A DNA stretch of 64,000 bases from Thermophagus xiamenensis (GTDB taxonomy: Bacteria > Bacteroidota > Bacteroidia > Bacteroidales > Marinilabiliaceae): contig NZ_FONA01000009.1 in NCBI RefSeq assembly GCF_900112795.1, positions 62,001 through 126,000 on the forward strand, given 5' to 3'. The notes beneath the pieces were generated by a model. It was not told the origin of the DNA, ran no database searches, and worked only from the letters and a program-made list of their open reading frames with translations. Within the stretch, counting starts at the first letter, position 1, and the number at the start of each line of letters is the position of its first letter. Of this stretch, positions 1 through 8,195 are shown one piece after another. The position numbers were made by a program, and so were the translations under genes.

Positions 1-75
1 AAATCATCGGCCTATCGGTTCAACCTCATAACAGGTGGTGATTACAATTTTATTTACAATTACAGAGTGGAATAG
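1..75 (+). CDS. 3' end of an unidentified gene (partial)
   Basis: An open frame runs from the first base to a TAG at 73-75 and gives a 24-residue tail ending in NYRVE. The residues are rich in aromatic and polar beta-strand formers, as at the C-terminus of an outer-membrane or beta-sandwich protein, but this is too short to identify. It may be chance. Confidence 0.4.
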   Translation, partial: KSSAYRFNLITGGDYNFIYNYRVE

Positions 76-214
76 TATTAATTAATGAATTTGAAATTGC
101 AATGAGTATCATAAAATGACAGAAAAATAAATGTAAAAAATCAGTCAAGCCCTAACCTCAAAGGCATGAATTGATTAAATCACTTTACATTAAATTTTTA
201 CAGAAAACAACGCG

Positions 215-1909
215 ATGGAATATTCCTTATTTGATTTTCTTTCACTTATTGGCTCCTTAGGGCTATTTCTTTATGGCATGAAAATTATGAGTGAGGCCTT
301 GCAAAAAGTTGCAGGGAATAAAATGCGGGCCATACTGTCGGCCATGACCTCCAACCGCTTTTTTGGCATATTCACCGGCTTTTTGGTTACGGCCATGATA
401 CAATCCTCCTCAGCCACAACGGTTATGGTGGTGAGTTTTGTAAATGCCGGATTAATCACACTAAAAGAATCTATTGGAGTTATCATGGGCGCTAATATCG
501 GGACCACTATCACCGGATGGGTCATCACAATATTTGGTTTCAAAGTTAAAATTAGTGCCTATTCACTTCCATTAATAGGGTTGGGCTTACCATTCATTTT
601 TTCAAAATCTGGCTCTAAACGTTCATATGGTGAATTGCTAATAGGTTTTGCCTTACTCTTTTTGGGTTTAGAGTTTTTAAAGCAATCTGTTCCAAACATT
701 CAAGGAAATCCTGAACTTTTAAGCTTTTTACACCGCTATACGGATCACGGGTTGGCAACAACGCTTTTGTTTTTAGTTATCGGAACTTGTTTAACCATCA
801 TCGTTCAATCTTCTTCGGCCACCATGGCCTTAACGTTCGTAATGTGCAACGAGGGATGGATAGAATTCAATCAAGCGGCCGCCATGATTCTTGGTGAAAA
901 TATAGGTACAACCATCACGGCCAACATAGCAGCGGCAGTAGGTAACTTAAGTGCCAAGCGGGCTGCCCGAATCCACTTAATTTTTAATCTTCTGGGAGTT
1001 TTGTGGATGTTATTTGTATTTAATCAATTCACCGGGCTCATTGATTCTTTAATGTCTCGCAATGGCGGTATTTCACCCAGTCACTCTCCCGCAGCCATCC
1101 CAACCGCCTTATCAATTTTCCATTCTTCGTTTAATATTATCAATGTACTTATATTCGTTTGGTTTACCCCGCTTATACAAAAAGCAGTTGAATATTTGGT
1201 TCCAAATAAATCAAAAGAGTCTGACGAAGAATTCCGGCTAAAATACATTACCACCGGAATGCTTTCAACAGCCGAACTGTCGTTACTTCAAGCAAAAAAA
1301 GAAATTCAATTTTATGCCAAACACACCACCAAGATGTTTGGTTTCGTCAGAAAAATGATGCATGAAGAAAAAGATAAAAAGTTTAATAAACAATTCTCCA
1401 AGGTTCAAAAATATGAAGGCATTAGTGATAATGTGGAAGTAGAAATAACTAATTATCTGGCACAAATTTCCCAATACAAACTCAGTGAAATTGGCCGAAA
1501 AAGATTAAGGTCTATGCTCAAAATGGCGGGTGATTTGGAGAGCATTGCCGATAGTAATTTCAATCTGGCAAGAACCGTCAACCGTATGCGGGAACAAAAC
1601 ATTAAATTTAAATCCTCGGCCTTGGAAAAGCTGGAACTCATGTTTAATCTTGTAGAAGAAGCTCTTTCAATAATGCGGGAAAACCTTCAGCAAGATGAAC
1701 TAGCCGTTTCACTCGACAAAGCTAAATTACTGGAGAGTCAAATCAACAACTATCGAAACCAGTTAAAAAGTGAGCATCTCGACAACCTGGCCAATAAAGT
1801 GTATTCCTACGAAGCAGGTATTATATTTAATGACCTGTTTTCGGAATGTGAAAAGCTGGCTGATTATATCATCAACGTATCCGAAGCAATTGAAGAAGTA
1901 GCAATTTAA
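215..1909 (+). CDS. Na+/phosphate cotransporter (NptA/YjbB type) with PhoU-like tail
   Basis: Likely inner-membrane sodium-coupled phosphate transporter of 564 residues. The N-terminal 310 residues are hydrophobic and contain the two inverted Na/Pi repeats: QSSSATTVMVV followed by GANIGTTITG in the first half, and QSSSATMALTF followed by GENIGTTITA in the second. The QSSSAT pair is the family hallmark. Residues from about 345 on are charged and helical and match the PhoU-like domain usually fused to bacterial members. The ATG at 215 gives a normal N-terminus leading straight into a membrane helix. The gene stands alone; the next gene starts about 90 bp later and is unrelated. Transport direction (uptake or export) cannot be told from sequence. 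Confidence 0.9.
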   Translation: MEYSLFDFLSLIGSLGLFLYGMKIMSEALQKVAGNKMRAILSAMTSNRFFGIFTGFLVTAMIQSSSATTVMVVSFVNAGLITLKESIGVIMGANIGTTITGWVITIFGFKVKISAYSLPLIGLGLPFIFSKSGSKRSYGELLIGFALLFLGLEFLKQSVPNIQGNPELLSFLHRYTDHGLATTLLFLVIGTCLTIIVQSSSATMALTFVMCNEGWIEFNQAAAMILGENIGTTITANIAAAVGNLSAKRAARIHLIFNLLGVLWMLFVFNQFTGLIDSLMSRNGGISPSHSPAAIPTALSIFHSSFNIINVLIFVWFTPLIQKAVEYLVPNKSKESDEEFRLKYITTGMLSTAELSLLQAKKEIQFYAKHTTKMFGFVRKMMHEEKDKKFNKQFSKVQKYEGISDNVEVEITNYLAQISQYKLSEIGRKRLRSMLKMAGDLESIADSNFNLARTVNRMREQNIKFKSSALEKLELMFNLVEEALSIMRENLQQDELAVSLDKAKLLESQINNYRNQLKSEHLDNLANKVYSYEAGIIFNDLFSECEKLADYIINVSEAIEEVAI

Positions 1910-1999
1910 TTATCAAATAATAACCAATTAATATTGCTTTAACATGACTGTTCTACTTTTGAGTCAGAAAGAAAAAAACAAATCAAAATCAGGAAAGTC

Positions 2000-2362
2000 A
2001 TGAAAGCAATTGTAATAGTTCTAGTATTAGCCTTTTCAACCTCAGCGGGATTGAAGGCTTCATCGGACAATGAAAACAAAAGAAACGACAAATCCATAGC
2101 TGTTAACAACATCATCTCAGGTACAATTATTGATGAAATAACAGGCGAAGCCTTAACCGGCGTAGAGGTAAAACTAAAAGGCTCTACCACTAAAACATAT
2201 ACCGATTTTGACGGCAAATTTCATTTCGATAAAATTAAGCCGGGAAATTACTCGATAGAGGCTAATATTATTTCTTACCAACCTATTATTAGAGAAATAC
2301 AAGTCAACCCTGATGAAATGCATGATTTGAATCTTGAACTGGCACCTGTCGCTACAGAATAA
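2000..2362 (+). CDS. small secreted protein with one carboxypeptidase-regulatory-like (CNA-B type) domain
   Basis: 120 residues: an N-terminal signal peptide (hydrophobic IVIVLVLAFSTSAG), a short polar linker, then a single beta-sandwich domain from about residue 37. It starts SGTIIDEITGEALTGVEV and includes the TDFDGKFHF turn typical of the CarboxypepD_reg-like fold. In Bacteroidota this domain usually sits at the N-terminus of SusC-like receptors; here it is alone. The gene is followed by a good intrinsic terminator at 2398-2428, so it is probably monocistronic. Function unknown; binding or scaffolding in the periplasm is a guess. Confidence 0.75.
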   Translation: MKAIVIVLVLAFSTSAGLKASSDNENKRNDKSIAVNNIISGTIIDEITGEALTGVEVKLKGSTTKTYTDFDGKFHFDKIKPGNYSIEANIISYQPIIREIQVNPDEMHDLNLELAPVATE

Positions 2363-2397
2363 CGAATTGCAGTTGTATACGTTACTCTATATTACCT

Positions 2398-2428
2398 GGA
2401 AGACGCTCAAACTCGTCTTCCTTTTTTT
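2398..2428 (+). terminator. intrinsic terminator after the small secreted protein gene
   Basis: An 8-bp perfect stem GGAAGACG (2398-2405) / CGTCTTCC (2414-2421) with an 8-nt loop is followed by seven T (2422-2428). Orientation fits the gene ending at 2362. Confidence 0.85.
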
Positions 2429-2529
2429 ATTAATGTTGTCAAATTGTAACTTTAATGTTAATTTTACGTTATCACACAAACAGGAACAAGTTGGGAGGCT
2501 TTATAAAACTCTTAAAAAATCATTAAGCC

Positions 2530-2985
2530 ATGAAAAAGCTGATGTTATTGCTCACAATGGTGGTATCAACAACCATCCTTCAAGCCCAGCTTGTTGAAAA
2601 AAACGGAATTTACTACGACTCAAACAACCAACCTTACTCCGGAACTTATATTGAGTATTATCCCGATGGTTCGGTCCGACTTGAAATGAACCTTCTGCAG
2701 GGAAAAAAAGAAGGAAAAACCACCTACTTTTACCCCAACGGAAAACAAAAAGAAGTGCGCATTTTCAAAGCCAATAAAATGGATGGGACATGGATTACCT
2801 GGGACGAAAATGGCACTAAAAAAGCAGAAGCCCGCTATAAAAACGGGAAAAAGCATGGAAAATGGTTTATTTGGGATGAAAACGGAACACTCCGATATGA
2901 AATGGAATATTCTTCGGGGCAAAAAACAGGTGTTTGGTCAATATGGGATGAAAAAGGAAATCTGATAAATCAAAGAGAATATTAA
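2530..2985 (+). CDS. secreted MORN/YwqK-type repeat protein
   Basis: 151 residues with a signal peptide (KKLMLLLTMVVSTTILQAQ) and then about five YwqK/MORN-like repeats of 20-23 residues, each built around a G.W or G.Y strand pair: YPDGSVRLEM, YPNGKQKEV, WDENGTKKAEARYKNGKKHG, WDENGTLRYEMEYSSGQKTG and WDEKGNLINQ. Such proteins are annotated as YwqK-family antitoxins by homology to a Bacillus protein, but no toxin partner is visible and the signal peptide points to the periplasm or beyond. Role unknown. It stands alone, with 168 bp upstream. Confidence 0.8.
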   Translation: MKKLMLLLTMVVSTTILQAQLVEKNGIYYDSNNQPYSGTYIEYYPDGSVRLEMNLLQGKKEGKTTYFYPNGKQKEVRIFKANKMDGTWITWDENGTKKAEARYKNGKKHGKWFIWDENGTLRYEMEYSSGQKTGVWSIWDEKGNLINQREY

Positions 2986-3069
2986 TTTTTCTCCCGTTGT
3001 TTTGCTTATTTTCCTCTATTAAATATCCTAACTATATATTACTCACTTTAAAAATGCCCTTCATCCATT

Positions 3070-3276
3070 TTAATTGGTCATAACATCTACCGGTTTTATT
3101 ACCTTTTTAGGAATTCCGTTGCAGTTAAAAGTTTTCAAAACAATATTTGCCGTTTCCATCAACCACTTGCAATAGTTTCTATTACCGACAGGAATATATC
3201 CTTCTTTTAAAGGATATTTTATATAAAATTCCCACAAATAATTATTAATCCTTTGAAGGATGTGATTTCGATTATT
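3070..3276 (-). pseudogene. possible gene remnant (start-less open frame)
   Basis: About 68 codons are open on the minus strand up to a TAA at 3070-3072, with protein-like composition (for example KEGYIPVGNRNYCKWLMETA and GIPKKVIKPVDVMTN). There is no plausible start codon, and its 5' part runs into the first units of the tandem array. I do not recognise a family. It may be chance in AT-rich DNA. Confidence 0.2.
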
Positions 3277-3443
3277 TTAATTATCCACAATATATCCTCT
3301 AGAGGATATGATATTGATTATTTTAATTATCCACAATATATCCTTTAGAGGATATGATATTGATTATTTTAATTGATTACAATAAATCCTCTAGAGGATA
3401 TAATATTAATCTTACTAATTAACCGATATGAATCCTTTTAAGG
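3198..3443. repeat. 46-bp tandem repeat with palindromic TATCCTCTAGAGGATA core
   Basis: Core palindromes begin at 3198, 3248, 3294, 3340, 3386 and 3432. The last four intervals are exactly 46 bp and the first is 50. The best unit has the perfect 16-bp palindrome TATCCTCTAGAGGATA followed by an AT-rich spacer containing GATTATTTTAATTATCCACA. Outer units are more diverged (TCCTTTGAAGGA, TCCTTTTAAGGA) but remain palindromic. Confidence 0.9.
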
Positions 3444-3590
3444 ACATAATTAATCTATTTTAAAAAGCCATAAAAGCCCGGTGAGTAAATTGAGAAAAGT
3501 GAATTAATATATAATTAAGTGTACGCACAGCTAAACAGTTCCATGAAAGGTAGAATTAGTTACCTTTTACCAGAATTTTAAACATGAATA

Positions 3591-3842
3591 TTAAGGTGCC
3601 ATGGAATTAAAAGACAAGTCTTTTAATTTTTCTTCGTATTCTTTTCTGTCGATTTCACCTTTTGCATAACGCATTTTAATAATAGCAAGCGGTGAAATTG
3701 TTTCTTCCTTATCACTCATTACCCTTTTGCAGGCCTTGGCAAACCAGTAAAGAACAGGAATTGTAATAAACCACCCCCAACCAATAGTCCAGGGGCCGGC
3801 CGATTTTTTCTTTTTCTTGGAAAGATCTACTTCACTTGTCAT
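3591..3842 (-). CDS. small SHOCT-domain membrane protein
   Basis: 83 residues. A basic lysine cluster (SKKKKKS, residues 8-14) precedes one membrane segment (about 18-40, TIGWGWFITIPVLYWFAKA). The C-terminal third carries a SHOCT motif (SPLAIIKMRYAKGEIDRKEY), a short helix-turn-helix often found at the ends of oligomerising membrane proteins. Function unknown. The ATG at 3842 is the only sensible start. Confidence 0.7.
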   Translation of the reverse strand: MTSEVDLSKKKKKSAGPWTIGWGWFITIPVLYWFAKACKRVMSDKEETISPLAIIKMRYAKGEIDRKEYEEKLKDLSFNSMAP

Positions 3843-4097
3843 AATCAGACTTTTAATGGTTTCGAATTATCAATATACGTATTTCTTTCCATAAGATAAA
3901 GAAGTAGTGCTTTCAAAAGATCCCAGCATGAACAGCATGGTTTGTCAAAACAAAATCATGTTTAAAAGCACTAAACCCTAAGAAAAAAGGAGTTAATGAA
4001 TTAAACTTTCTCATGCTTTGCGAGAACCAATAGTTTTATCTAAAAGCAAGATAACAGGAAAGCTGGTAAAAATAAATTTCAAACTAATAAAATTTCT

Positions 4098-5363
4098 TTA
4101 CTGCTTTGGATTAACAGAAACCCATTTATACAATTTATCAGAGCGTCTAATTTTCACTCCAACAGGCATTGAAAAACGGTCTCCTTTCCGGGCTTCTTCC
4201 ACCGGCTTAAGATCTACTCTTATTTCAGGTACTTTCATCTCAACAACCCCGGTGGTAGGTCCGGTAATTAAAATCTCATCACCAACTTTTAAACTTTTTG
4301 TTTCTAAAACAAATTCGGCAACACCTATTTTAGGGAAATAATTGGTTCCTTTCCCAATGTATACTTTCCTTTTGGTTGCCAAAGAACCATAATTGGCACT
4401 CCATTCCCCAAGTTTTTGTCCCAGGTAGTATCCATCCCAAAAACCGCGATTAAATACCGAAGCCAAACGTTGCTCCCACTCCTCAATTTTTTCTTGAGAA
4501 TAAGTATTGTTAACTACCGCATTAATAGCTTCACGATAGCAACTTACAACGGTTTTCACATACTCAGGCCCTCGAGCTCTGCCTTCAATTTTAAAAACAC
4601 GCACCCCGGCATCTATCATCTTATTTAAAAAGTGGATAGTTTTTAAGTCTTTGGGTGACATAATGTATTCGTTATCTACTTCCAGCTGTTGTCCTGAGTC
4701 TTTTTCAGTAACCATATAACTACGTCTGCAGGGTTGCAAACATCCACCACGATTAGCAGAACTGTTTAACTGATGCAAACTCAGATAACATTTCCCGGAA
4801 ATAGCCATACACAAAGCACCATGTGCAAACATTTCAATACGCATAAGTTTTCCGGAAGGACCTTTTATCTGCTCTTTCTCAATTGCTTTAAAAATTTCGC
4901 CTACCTGTTTCAGATTGAGTTCTCTTGCCAAAACAACTACATCGGCAAAATGGCTGTAAAATTTAAGCGCTTCTATATTTGATATATTGACTTGTGTAGA
5001 GATATGAACTTCTACGCCCCGCCTATTGGCATAATTTATAGCTGCCTGATCCGATGCAATAATGGCCGAAACACCATTTTCTTTAGCGGCGTCAATAAGT
5101 TTCCGCATTGTAGGAAGATCCTCATCATAAAGAACGGTGTTTACGGTCAAATATGTCTTTACATTATGCTCATTGGCAATGGCTACAATTTGTCGAAGGT
5201 CATCAACAGAAAAATTGGCGGAAGATCTCGACCTCATGTTTAATTTTTCGGCACCAAAATAAACCGAATCAGCCCCTCCCTGAATGGCCGCCATAAGAGA
5301 TTCATAAGAACCGACAGGCGCCATCACTTCGAAATCACTTTCTTTATATCTATTTCCACTCAT
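4098..5363 (-). CDS. U32 peptidase-family protein, tRNA hydroxylation (TrhP-like)
   Basis: 421 residues of the U32 family. The N-terminal half is TIM-barrel-like (MAPVGSYESLMAAIQGGAD, then HISTQVNISN). The conserved cysteine region follows: HGALCMAISGKCYLS and SANRGGCLQPCRR, then FKIEGRARGPEYV. These cysteines in YegQ/TrhP-type proteins are thought to hold an iron-sulfur cluster and the proteins are needed for prephenate-dependent 5-hydroxyuridine formation at tRNA wobble position 34. Protease activity is doubtful for this subgroup. The 5' end overlaps the upstream sulfatase-fold gene by 14 bp, so the two are co-transcribed. RlhA-like activity on rRNA is the main alternative. Confidence 0.8.
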   Translation of the reverse strand: MSGNRYKESDFEVMAPVGSYESLMAAIQGGADSVYFGAEKLNMRSRSSANFSVDDLRQIVAIANEHNVKTYLTVNTVLYDEDLPTMRKLIDAAKENGVSAIIASDQAAINYANRRGVEVHISTQVNISNIEALKFYSHFADVVVLARELNLKQVGEIFKAIEKEQIKGPSGKLMRIEMFAHGALCMAISGKCYLSLHQLNSSANRGGCLQPCRRSYMVTEKDSGQQLEVDNEYIMSPKDLKTIHFLNKMIDAGVRVFKIEGRARGPEYVKTVVSCYREAINAVVNNTYSQEKIEEWEQRLASVFNRGFWDGYYLGQKLGEWSANYGSLATKRKVYIGKGTNYFPKIGVAEFVLETKSLKVGDEILITGPTTGVVEMKVPEIRVDLKPVEEARKGDRFSMPVGVKIRRSDKLYKWVSVNPKQ

Positions 5364-7194
5364 TACTCAATCTCTCTTTAAAATCTTTCGCAATAATTTG
5401 CATCCATACTTTAGCTTTCAAACTATCTTCCTTTGTTTTGGCGCCCGACATCACCTGCACGCTAAAATTGTTTTTATTATACATCTGAAAAACATTTGAG
5501 TCAATAAATCCAAACCCATCAGGGTAATGCACAAATGCAAACCCATTTACCGATTCATCAAGTATATTTTTGCTAAACTTAAAATCAGATGCATCAATAT
5601 TAAGCTGGTTGAGAAGAGTTGCCGCGAGATCTACCTGCGAAGCAACAGTTTCAATAACGGTATCTTTTACAGCCACCGCACCGCCGGTCCACAACATTGG
5701 TATATGGTATCGACGGGCATTGGTATAACCCAATTTTTCGGGTCCAACAACTCCGTGGTCAGCAACAAGAATAAAAAGGGTATTATCCCACAATCCCCGT
5801 TTTTTTACCTGGTCGAAGAAAATCCCCAGACAATGGTCGGTATAATACACCGAATTAAGATAATCATCATTAATCACCCTTTCCATCGGAACATCAAAAG
5901 GTTCATGACTACTAAGGGTGAAGAAAAAACTAAATGAAGGATTGTTTGAATTCTCCAAAAGATTTAAAAGTTTTTCAAATGTATACTGATCATGCACACC
6001 CCATTTTTTCCCTCTGTATTTAGCCGGGAAATCTTCAATACTGGTAATGGAATCGAATCCTGCAAGTACAATTAATGACTTCATATTTTTAAAAGTCATA
6101 TCCCCCCCATACAAAAAGTTAAGGTCTTTATATCCGGCTTTTTTTAATTTTTGCGGAATAAAATTTAAATGCCGCGATTTTTCGGGATATTGCATAACAG
6201 AATATCCCGGTATCCCGGGATAGCCAGTAAGGACCCCTACAATTCCATAATCAGAACGAAAACTGGCCGAATAAAGGTTGGAAAAAAATATTCCTTCTTT
6301 CATCAATGTATTTAAGTTAGGGGTTACATTCTGTCCGCCAAGTTTTTTAATGGCTTGAGCAGAAAAACTTTCGAGAAGAATAACAACAATATTCGGTTTA
6401 TCGGTATTAAGTATTTTGGGAAATTTTCCGGATTGGTGCATCAAGTTGTTAAATCTTTCCTGAGCCTTTTGATCATCCATAAAAGAATACCCACCATCAT
6501 TAATGGCATTTCGTTTCATGGAATAGGCCAAATTCCATAAGGGATTGACAGCCGCATTATTTGCAAACAAATAACCAGAAAAGTAAGCAACTCCTGTATT
6601 AATAGGCGCAACGCTAAAGCTTCCCCGAATGGGTACAATCATAAAAGCACCCAAGAGAAGTGTATAAAGCCAGTTTACAGCAATTTGCTTTTGATTAAAT
6701 TTTGACTGAAAAGCGGTTTTTATAACAACCTTATTAAATAAAAAAATCCATAACCAGGAAAAAACTACACACAAGACAAAGAATAATATCGCCTCACCCA
6801 GATGTATAGAATCAAAAATAATATCAGGGGTTTTCAAAAAAGAAATGGCTTCTTTATTTAAATGTCCGGCCCAATAGCGAAACAAATTAATGTCGCCTAA
6901 TAATAACCCAACAAAAATAGGGATAAGAATATAATACACCCATTTAAAACATCGGTAACAAAAGTCTTTTTTTAACGGTAGCAGAAACAGTTGAAAAACA
7001 ATTACCAACAACATCAGATAGCCTGCAAAGGACATATCCATCCGAAGCCCCGGCCAATAAGAGGCCAAAAGAACTGTTATGGGGGTATCTTCAATAAATG
7101 ACTGGTTAACTATTATGAAAAGAGTTCTGAAAAAAGCAAAAAATACAAGCCAAAACAGATAAGCCCTCAAAAAAGAATAAATAAATCGCTTCAT
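5350..7194 (-). CDS. membrane sulfatase-fold phosphoglycerol transferase (LTA synthase/MdoB family)
   Basis: 614 residues: about five membrane helices in the first 210 residues, then a periplasmic alkaline-phosphatase-fold domain from about residue 265. It opens with NIVVILLESFSA (metal-binding Glu), followed by SFRSDYGIVGVLTGYPG where the nucleophile normally sits, then SSHEPFDVP and LVADHGVVG (metal-binding Asp/His). In most Bacteroidota relatives the nucleophile position reads RTD; here it is RSD, a conservative Thr to Ser change. The family transfers phosphoglycerol or phosphoethanolamine-type groups to envelope glycans or lipids; the substrate here is unknown. It overlaps the downstream U32 gene by 14 bp. 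Confidence 0.8.
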   Translation of the reverse strand: MKRFIYSFLRAYLFWLVFFAFFRTLFIIVNQSFIEDTPITVLLASYWPGLRMDMSFAGYLMLLVIVFQLFLLPLKKDFCYRCFKWVYYILIPIFVGLLLGDINLFRYWAGHLNKEAISFLKTPDIIFDSIHLGEAILFFVLCVVFSWLWIFLFNKVVIKTAFQSKFNQKQIAVNWLYTLLLGAFMIVPIRGSFSVAPINTGVAYFSGYLFANNAAVNPLWNLAYSMKRNAINDGGYSFMDDQKAQERFNNLMHQSGKFPKILNTDKPNIVVILLESFSAQAIKKLGGQNVTPNLNTLMKEGIFFSNLYSASFRSDYGIVGVLTGYPGIPGYSVMQYPEKSRHLNFIPQKLKKAGYKDLNFLYGGDMTFKNMKSLIVLAGFDSITSIEDFPAKYRGKKWGVHDQYTFEKLLNLLENSNNPSFSFFFTLSSHEPFDVPMERVINDDYLNSVYYTDHCLGIFFDQVKKRGLWDNTLFILVADHGVVGPEKLGYTNARRYHIPMLWTGGAVAVKDTVIETVASQVDLAATLLNQLNIDASDFKFSKNILDESVNGFAFVHYPDGFGFIDSNVFQMYNKNNFSVQVMSGAKTKEDSLKAKVWMQIIAKDFKERLSNEWK

Positions 7195-7368
7195 ACTATT
7201 GAGTTTTCTAAAACTGTTATTCTAAAAATCTAAACCTGCCCCCTGACGTCACAACAAGAAACATCTTTTCAACAATTGTGCAATTAATGAAATTACTTTA
7301 GCCTTCTCCAACTTCAGATTGCACTTTTTAAAATTAAGTTAGCATTACCATGCAAACTTTATTTTTAT

Positions 7369-7470
7369 ATGAAACGAGCATGACCAAAAAATTTATCACG
7401 ATAAGAACATGTAAAAACTGTAGTTCATGCGAGTTACATTCGTCCTATAACTTATATAAATTTTATACGA
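7369..7470 (+). repeat. interspersed hairpin element, GACC/GGTC subtype
   Basis: 102-bp unit starting ATGAAACGAGCATGACC, with right arm TTCATGCGAGTTACATT and end TTTTATACGA. The arms pair as GCATGAAC-type strands around a 40-nt loop. One arm position is mismatched relative to the other copies (GTTC for GGTC), so this copy is slightly decayed. No gene starts at its 3' edge. Confidence 0.85.
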
Positions 7471-7702
7471 ATATGAAGATTCATTTCAGCTAAAAAATTG
7501 CAACTTGCAAAGGTAATATAATTGGCATAAAACAGATAAAAATCCCTCTCAACCAACCAAAATACTTATTAAACCACCAAAGCCGATTCCGGATATTATT
7601 CTTTTAAATCTGCCTACGGTAAAAAAAGAGTAAAACTTGGGTAGAAAGGGAAGAGTTTAACCTTTGGTGAGAAATACTTTAATCAGCCTTTTCAAAAGCA
7701 AT

Positions 7703-7736
7703 AAAAAAAACCAAAGCGCAAAAGTTTCGCTTTGGT
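7703..7736 (-). terminator. intrinsic terminator, minus strand
   Basis: The stem ACCAAAGCG (7710-7718) / CGCTTTGGT (7728-7736) is preceded on the plus strand by eight A, so on the minus strand the hairpin is followed by a T-run. No annotated gene ends just before it, which hints at an unannotated minus-strand transcript. Confidence 0.75.
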
Positions 7737-7904
7737 CCCCCAAAAAGTTAAATTCTAGGCATACTACGTAGTATCTGGACTCAAAAAGGCCTTAAAAATG
7801 ACCTTAAACAGGCGGTGTCATGGATACAGTTCGATAATTTCAAATAAAAATTTTCCAGTGACCTAAGATAAATTAAAGAATTAAACCAACGGAAAACCAT
7901 TAAA

Positions 7905-8042
7905 ATGACCGCAATCAATACTGAATCCCACTACAAAACAATTAAAAGAATTAATGTAAGAAGCAAAACGATCTGTCCGGCTAAAAAGCGCTCGGGCAAA
8001 CCAATGGAAAGCCGCTTTGAACTCATGCCACATTATTTTTAA
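7905..8042 (+). CDS. possible 45-residue basic small protein
   Basis: The open frame ATG 7905 to TAA 8040-8042 encodes a basic peptide (MTAINTESHYKTIKRI, later KTICPAKKRSGKPMESRF). There is no clear ribosome site, no recognised family and no coding-bias test available. It lies between two terminators in a gene-poor stretch. Listed as a possibility only. Confidence 0.2.
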   Translation: MTAINTESHYKTIKRINVRSKTICPAKKRSGKPMESRFELMPHYF

Positions 8043-8103
8043 AAGATTAAACACTTGAACTCAGTATTAAGACGTAATGAAAACGAAATAGTTGCCTAAA
8101 AAA

Positions 8104-8140
8104 TTAAAAAACGCCGCATTATTTTCTGAAATGCGGCGTT
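8104..8140 (-). terminator. intrinsic terminator of the 8196-8666 gene
   Basis: The stem AACGCCGCAT (8110-8119) / ATGCGGCGTT (8131-8140) is perfect over 10 bp. On the minus strand it is followed by a T-rich run. It lies 56 bp past the stop of the gene it serves. Confidence 0.9.
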
Positions 8141-8195
8141 ATCTTTCTGAAAGTAATATTTGGCTTTCCGAAGAAAATAATTTATCGCGGGAAAA

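Larger units (their letters stand above)
2986..3590. other. 605-bp gene-poor region containing a palindromic tandem array
   Basis: No convincing gene. It contains the 46-bp tandem array (3198-3443) and, on the minus strand, a start-less open frame (3070-3276) that may be a gene remnant. The flanking genes converge, so the region is not an obvious promoter for either. Confidence 0.6.
7195..8195. other. 1-kb gene-poor region
   Basis: Contains one copy of the 100-bp interspersed hairpin element (7369-7470), two minus-strand terminators (7703-7736 and 8104-8140), the perfect palindrome ATACTACGTAGTAT at 7761-7774, and a 45-codon open frame at 7905-8042. The terminator at 7703 lies well beyond the one serving the 8196-8666 gene, so a short minus-strand transcript between them is possible. 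No known RNA family was recognised. Confidence 0.6.

Noticed and set aside
2334-2597. 87-codon plus-strand frame
   Set aside because: It overlaps the end of one gene, a terminator and the start of the next; no signal or family.
3198-3443. CRISPR-like array
   Set aside because: The units are near-identical over their full 46 bp, with no unique spacers, no cas genes and a palindromic core.
4018-4341. 107-codon plus-strand frame
   Set aside because: Mostly antisense to the well-supported U32-family gene, with no own family.
7761-7774. Perfect palindrome ATACTACGTAGTAT as an operator
   Set aside because: A single copy with no adjacent promoter or gene; it is mentioned with the gene-poor region only.
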